This document shows positions 34,090 to 38,004 of a stretch of 38,004 nucleotides of DNA, one piece after another. Made by a program: the position numbers and the translations under genes. The first letter of the stretch is position 1, and each line of letters starts with the position of its first letter. This DNA comes from Candidatus Epulonipiscioides gigas (GTDB taxonomy: Bacteria; Bacillota; Clostridia; Lachnospirales; Cellulosilyticaceae). The notes under the pieces were generated by a model that made no database searches, was not told where the DNA came from, and saw only the letters and a program-made list of their open reading frames with translations. The stretch spans positions 1 to 38,004 of the forward strand of contig LJHE01000087.1 in the NCBI GenBank assembly GCA_001983555.1, in the 5' to 3' direction.

Positions 34090-35058
34090 ATGAAAATAGT
34101 GGTTTTGGATGGACATACATTAAATCCTGGTGAACTTAGTTGGGAACCGCTTCAAGAGCTCGGTGATTTAACTGTATATGATAGAACAGAGTTTAATAAC
34201 CAAGTAATATTAGAAAGAATTGGTGATGCAGAAGCAATTTATACTAATAAAACTCCATTAGATAAAGAAATAATTGAAAAAGCTCCGAATTTAAAATTTA
34301 TTGGTGTTCTGGCAACAGGATATAATATTATAGATATTGTTGCAGCTAAAGAGAAAGGTATTGTTGTTTGTAATGTACCTGTTTATGGCTCTCAAGCAGT
34401 GGGACAATTTGCAATAGGGCTTTTATTAGAAATTTGTCATCATATTGGACATCATTCAGAAGAAGTAAAAAAAGGAAGATGGCAAACTGTTTCTGATTTT
34501 TGTTTTTGGGATTATCCACTTATTGAGCTCGCTGGAAAAACCATTGGTATCATAGGCTTTGGAAATATTGGTATAAATACTGGTAGAATTGCAAAAGCCA
34601 TTGGAATGGAAGTTCTTGCATGTGATAAGTATGAGACAGAAGAAGGTAAACAAATTGCGGAATATGTTTCTAAAGATGAACTTTTCAAACGTTCAGATGT
34701 TATTTCATTACATTGCCCACTTTTACCAGACACTGAAGGTATTATATGTAAAGAGAACATTGCTAAAATGAAAGATGGCGTAATAATTATCAATAATTCA
34801 AGAGGTCCATTAATTGTGGAGCAAGATTTAGCAAATGCTCTAAATTCTGGAAAAGTATATGCTGCAGGACTTGATGTAGTTTGTGTAGAGCCAATTAAAA
34901 ATGATAATGTACTATTAGAAGCAAAAAATTGTATTGTTACACCGCATATAAGTTGGGCACCAAAAGAAAGTCGCCAGCGTTTATTAGACGTTGCAATTGA
35001 TAATCTTAGACAATTCCAAAAAGGTAATATTATAAATTGTGTTAGTAACTGTTATTAA
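34090..35058 (+). CDS. D-2-hydroxyacid dehydrogenase (glycerate / hydroxypyruvate type)
   Basis: NAD(P)-dependent oxidoreductase that interconverts a D-2-hydroxyacid and its 2-oxoacid; glycerate/hydroxypyruvate is the closest guess. 322 aa. The NAD-binding GFGNIG lies in the Rossmann domain (about 100-290); Arg in NNSRGPL, Glu in VCVEP and His in TPHISWAP form the active site. GGAGG lies eight bases before the ATG. The last six codons (C-V-S-N-C-Y-stop) lie inside the left end of the IS200/IS605-type element that starts at 35037, so the native C-terminus was replaced; the catalytic core is not affected. Confidence 0.9.
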   Translation: MKIVVLDGHTLNPGELSWEPLQELGDLTVYDRTEFNNQVILERIGDAEAIYTNKTPLDKEIIEKAPNLKFIGVLATGYNIIDIVAAKEKGIVVCNVPVYGSQAVGQFAIGLLLEICHHIGHHSEEVKKGRWQTVSDFCFWDYPLIELAGKTIGIIGFGNIGINTGRIAKAIGMEVLACDKYETEEGKQIAEYVSKDELFKRSDVISLHCPLLPDTEGIICKENIAKMKDGVIIINNSRGPLIVEQDLANALNSGKVYAAGLDVVCVEPIKNDNVLLEAKNCIVTPHISWAPKESRQRLLDVAIDNLRQFQKGNIINCVSNCY

Positions 35059-35280
35059 TAAATATAAAATAAGTAAAAATATTTCTGTAAATACGTTTAA
35101 GTCTTCTTGTTTTAGGCTATACTGAAATATAGTTTAGTAAAGAAATATTTAACTAAAAAAGGAGTGTGGAACGAGAAAATATTCTCAGACTGCATAGAGG
35201 TGTACAGTACGCCATTATTAAGAAATTTTTAATATAAATAGGATTTTGCATTTTTCGCCAAATCTTGAACTGTTTCTTAT
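35037..35280 (+). mobile_element. Minimal internally deleted IS200/IS605-family element (right)
   Basis: The same element as at 2725-3150 in opposite orientation: left end TTGTGTTAGTAACTGTTATT, about 100 bp, then only the last 27 or so tnpB codons (KYLTKKGVWNEK...CIEVYSTPLLRNF-stop), then the right-end hairpin GATTTTGC/GCCAAATC and the junction with the tctC fragment. It is 182 bp shorter than the left one. Without tnpA or tnpB it is a passive element, moved only if supplied in trans. Its left end supplies the final codons and stop of the dehydrogenase gene. Confidence 0.68.
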
Positions 35281-35576
35281 GTACATGCTATAGTATATCC
35301 ATCATGCTTTGCACTCCAAACTTGATTTACTCCTGTCGAACCTACAGAACCACCAGTTACATTTGTTACAGTAATAGTAGTTCCAAAAGCTTTTGACATG
35401 CCATCCATTAATGCACGTCCCCAAACATCGGTACCTCCACCTGCTCCAAATGGAACAACTGCATTAATTGGTCTTGCAGGATAAGCAGTATCTTCAACTT
35501 CACTAACATTTGGACCACAACCTGTTATACTTAATGTTAATGTCATTGCTAATAAGAAATATAAACTTTTTTTCAT
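35277..35576 (-). pseudogene. Truncated TctC/Bug-type substrate-binding lipoprotein (right copy)
   Basis: Identical at the protein level to the fragment at 2429-2728: lipoprotein signal peptide with lipobox ITGC, the first lobe with PFGAGGGTD, then a stop at the junction with the element's right end. The ATG at 35576 has GGAG nine bases upstream. If expressed it would yield a short lipid-anchored peptide of about 80 residues; without the second lobe it cannot bind a substrate in the usual way. Confidence 0.8.
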
Positions 35577-36044
35577 AGTATTCATCTCCAATTTTTTTGA
35601 TTTTATTTAATCATATATATGTATATGTACTATAATTTTATAGTATGTCTGTAATTAAAATTATTTACTGTAAATATATGCTTTTTATAGACATAATTTA
35701 GTATATATTCATAAAAAGTATATTACTTTATCTTGTAGATGAAATTTTTTATACTGATTTTAAAATCTTTAAATATATAAAAGTTTTATTTCATAGCGTA
35801 TATCCCTTTTTTGACATTTACACTTCAATTCTTCATTTTATATTATATAATCAACTTATAATATTTGATAAAGTATCATTCATTAATGACTATTATTTTA
35901 TTTTTAAAATTAAATTAATATTTTTTCTTATATATTCAACAATAATGTATATTTATAGTTTAAATTCATAAAATATAAAATAAAATTAAAAATTTAATGA
36001 TATAGATGAGAATACTTACATTTTAATATAGGAGGAATGTTTAA
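35577..36044. promoter_or_regulatory. Divergent spacer between the tctC fragment and the EAL gene (right copy)
   Basis: Mirror image of 1961-2428, with the ACTATAA/TTATAGT dyad at 35629-35644. It should drive the EAL gene rightward and the fragment leftward. No gene seen. Confidence 0.4.
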
Positions 36045-37670
36045 ATGCAAAATATAATTGATGCTAACATGTATACTAATATGTTTGGAGTATGGAAATT
36101 AACCTTAAAAAAAGAAAATAGTAATAAATTAGCTCCTATCATTTTACCTGAAGAAGATAGGATTTTGCTCTCCAAATTAAGTGAAAATGAAATTTTTGAA
36201 TATTGGTTTAATGGAATATCAAAAAATTATCGTTATCTTGTCATGGGTAAAATGAGACAACTCTTTAAACTTAATAAATTTGAGGAGTTTGAATTAATTT
36301 ATCCATGGACTGATAGTAATTCAAAAGTATATTTATTAAAAACTTATGGTCGTATATATCAAAAAACAAATAACAAACTTATTGCTATATTTTGCAATAT
36401 AATAATATGCGAAAACTACTCTGTTAAAGCTTCTAGTAGTATAGTTAAATCTCCTGATTATAAATCAAAATATTTAGTAAATATTCATTATAAAACTTTA
36501 ACTTTACAAGAGACCACTTGTCCCGAATACGATTTAATTAAAGTAGGAGATAATTTTAAATATAATAATATTATAAATTTGGCTCCGTTAAATTTGTATA
36601 ATATAAATGAAAATAAAAAAATTAAAAACTGGCTAGATATACAACTTATAGAACAAAACTTGTGGCAATATTCTCTTAAAAGTGTGATTTCTCAAAAACG
36701 AATTAGAAATTTACCAAGATACATAAAATTAAGTGTTCAAAATAAAGAATATGATAATAATGGGAAATTAAAGCAGTTTACAATAAGTATTATAGACATA
36801 GATGATTTAGTTAGAAAACGAGAACAATCTATATTGATAACTAAAATAATAAATAATCTTGACAGAATTATTTCTATACAATCTAGTAAAGATAATAAGG
36901 AGAGTGTAACCAATATTCTGATAAGAGATTTTGAAGATGCTTTATTAAATGAAGATTTTGAAGTATTTTATCAACCAAAATATGATTTTGTTACTAATCA
37001 AATTAATGGTGCTGAAGCACTAGTTAGGTGGAATTATAAAAAACAAAGACTAATAAGTCCTATCGACTTTATCCCTGCATTTGAAGAAAATGGTTATATT
37101 ATCAAATTAGATAAATATGTTTGGAAAAAAACCTGTCAGTATATAAATAAATATAATATAGATATCCCAATTTCAGTTAATGTGTCTATGAAACATTTAG
37201 GAGAAACTAATTTTACATCTTTTATATTAAATTTACTTGAAAAATATAATATAAGACCAAACCAATTATGTTTAGAATTTACTGAAAGCGTAGACTATGA
37301 TAATAATCAAAATCTTGAGAACACATTATTATATTTGCAGGAAAATGGTTTAAAATTATCACTTGACGATTTTGGTACAGGATATTCAAGTTTAGCTCGC
37401 TTAAATAAGATGCCCATAAATGAGATTAAAATTGATAAGTCATTAGTTAATGATTTAATTGACGATCCAAAATCCAAATTTATTTTAGAAAGTATTATAC
37501 ACATGAGCAACAAGTTAAATTTAAAAACAGTTGTTGAAGGGATTGAAACGGAAGAACAACTAGATATTTTAAAAAAATTAGGATTTAACACAATTCAAGG
37601 ATATTTATTTAGTAGACCTCTACCGGTTAACGATTTTGTATCTCTTTTAGAAAAAACAAATATTAATTAA
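36045..37670 (+). CDS. PAS-like/EAL cyclic-di-GMP phosphodiesterase (right copy)
   Basis: 541 aa, identical to the protein at 335-1960, with every EAL catalytic residue (E324-A-L, N379, E411, D441/D442, K462, E498, Q518) and two PAS-like modules. AGGAGG lies seven bases before the ATG. It reads outward. Two identical intact copies would double gene dosage, or the pair may be one member of a larger multicopy family. It is the only intact gene in the arm. Confidence 0.9.
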   Translation: MQNIIDANMYTNMFGVWKLTLKKENSNKLAPIILPEEDRILLSKLSENEIFEYWFNGISKNYRYLVMGKMRQLFKLNKFEEFELIYPWTDSNSKVYLLKTYGRIYQKTNNKLIAIFCNIIICENYSVKASSSIVKSPDYKSKYLVNIHYKTLTLQETTCPEYDLIKVGDNFKYNNIINLAPLNLYNINENKKIKNWLDIQLIEQNLWQYSLKSVISQKRIRNLPRYIKLSVQNKEYDNNGKLKQFTISIIDIDDLVRKREQSILITKIINNLDRIISIQSSKDNKESVTNILIRDFEDALLNEDFEVFYQPKYDFVTNQINGAEALVRWNYKKQRLISPIDFIPAFEENGYIIKLDKYVWKKTCQYINKYNIDIPISVNVSMKHLGETNFTSFILNLLEKYNIRPNQLCLEFTESVDYDNNQNLENTLLYLQENGLKLSLDDFGTGYSSLARLNKMPINEIKIDKSLVNDLIDDPKSKFILESIIHMSNKLNLKTVVEGIETEEQLDILKKLGFNTIQGYLFSRPLPVNDFVSLLEKTNIN

Positions 37671-37894
37671 AAAATAAACCAATAAGCAATAGAAATATTA
37701 TATTGTCGCTATTTTTAGGGATTTTTTTATTATTAGTAGATAGGTATTAATATTTAAACTACATTATACGAGATAAGCTTTTATATCATATGAGATGACA
37801 ATCTTAGAAAATTGCTCTTCATGTTCAATTATAAGTGATATATAATGCAAACAGGAGATACGACCATATCTCCTAAATAATTAATTTTTTCTAA
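37671..37894. other. AT-rich non-coding stretch downstream of the right EAL gene
   Basis: Mirror image of 111-334, with the GGAGATA/TATCTCC hairpin at 37854-37873. No gene. Confidence 0.5.
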
Positions 37895-38004
37895 ATTTAG
37901 CAAGCTCTACGGGTCGTCCCGCCCCTGAACTATAAACTGATTATATTATATTTAGTCTATAAAGTCAAGAGATTTTAGCAATTCATCACACCACCTATAG
38001 AGGT
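37895..38004 (+). other. Structured outer end of the right arm, resembling an IS200/IS605 right end
   Basis: Plus-strand version of the outer end: CGGG-TCGT-CCCG hairpin (37910-37921), an AT-rich stem, GCAATTCATC and the incomplete terminal stem-loop CCACCTATAGAGGT. Relative to the tnpB remnant at 35037 it lies in the orientation expected of a right end, 3 kb downstream. Confidence 0.35.

Larger units (their letters stand above)
35037..38004. repeat. Right arm of the 3-kb inverted repeat
   Basis: Reverse complement of the left arm: 35260-38004 appears identical to 1-2745, and 35037-35259 is homologous to 2746-3150 minus 182 bp. Both arms stop at the same base relative to the window ends, and the outermost bases lie inside a stem-loop. 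Confidence 0.95.

Noticed and set aside
1-38004. CRISPR array, prophage or plasmid origin
   Set aside because: No direct-repeat/spacer pattern, no phage structural or replication genes and no partition or replication initiator gene were seen.
1-38004. Linear replicon with terminal inverted repeats
   Set aside because: Mirrored ends fit superficially, but the middle is a run of core chromosomal genes and the arms hold IS remnants and a signalling gene rather than telomere or terminal-protein functions.

Overview
The window looks like a chromosomal piece of an AT-rich, low-GC Gram-positive anaerobe of the Clostridia. This is inferred from the tig-clpP-clpX-lonB-engB order, the FliW/CsrA pair, fhs/folD, strong AGGAGG-type ribosome binding sites, D-Ala-D-Ala carboxypeptidase and bL9/DUF2232 genes. 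A Lachnospirales relative (Cellulosilyticum / Ca. Epulonipiscium type) would fit, but no marker here proves it.

Layout. The two ends are mirror images: base x matches base 38005-x. About 2.75 kb at each end is identical and homology runs on to 3150 (left) and 35037 (right). Each arm carries, from outside in: a structured outer end, an intact PAS-like/EAL c-di-GMP phosphodiesterase reading outward, a divergently read lipoprotein gene of the TctC type cut off after about 100 codons, and an internally deleted IS200/IS605-type (TnpB) remnant. The arms flank about 31.9 kb of single-copy DNA.

Single-copy part. 3161-8722 (minus) is a likely operon mnmH-fhs-folD-rimO-pgsA (tRNA selenation, one-carbon folate metabolism, S12 methylthiolation, phospholipid synthesis). 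8962-12411 (minus) holds topA and dprA. 12903-14339 (plus) holds fliW-csrA and an exported alpha/beta hydrolase. 14428-17219 (minus) holds a YkuD-fold protein lacking the catalytic Cys, rplI and a DUF2232 membrane protein. 17267-23292 (minus) holds an orphan 165-aa gene, engB, lonB, clpX, clpP and tig, i.e. protein quality control and ribosome assembly. 23511-25387 has an orphan ORF, tRNA-Thr(GGT) and a D,D-carboxypeptidase. From 25538 on the DNA is accessory: a two-part SGNH/CitC-like gene split at a run of ten G, IS3 and hairpin relics, a small membrane gene split at a run of seven A, a sulfatase and a GH2 glycosidase (both without signal peptides), a membrane-anchored Mrr-like nuclease and a D-2-hydroxyacid dehydrogenase whose last codons come from the right-arm element.

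The most unusual signals are: the mirrored arms, which read like a mobile unit bounded by IS200/IS605-type ends and carrying an intact EAL gene; the G10 tract that decides whether two enzyme domains are made as one protein; and the YkuD protein in which SHGC has become SGDN. All were found by reading the sequence; no database search was run.
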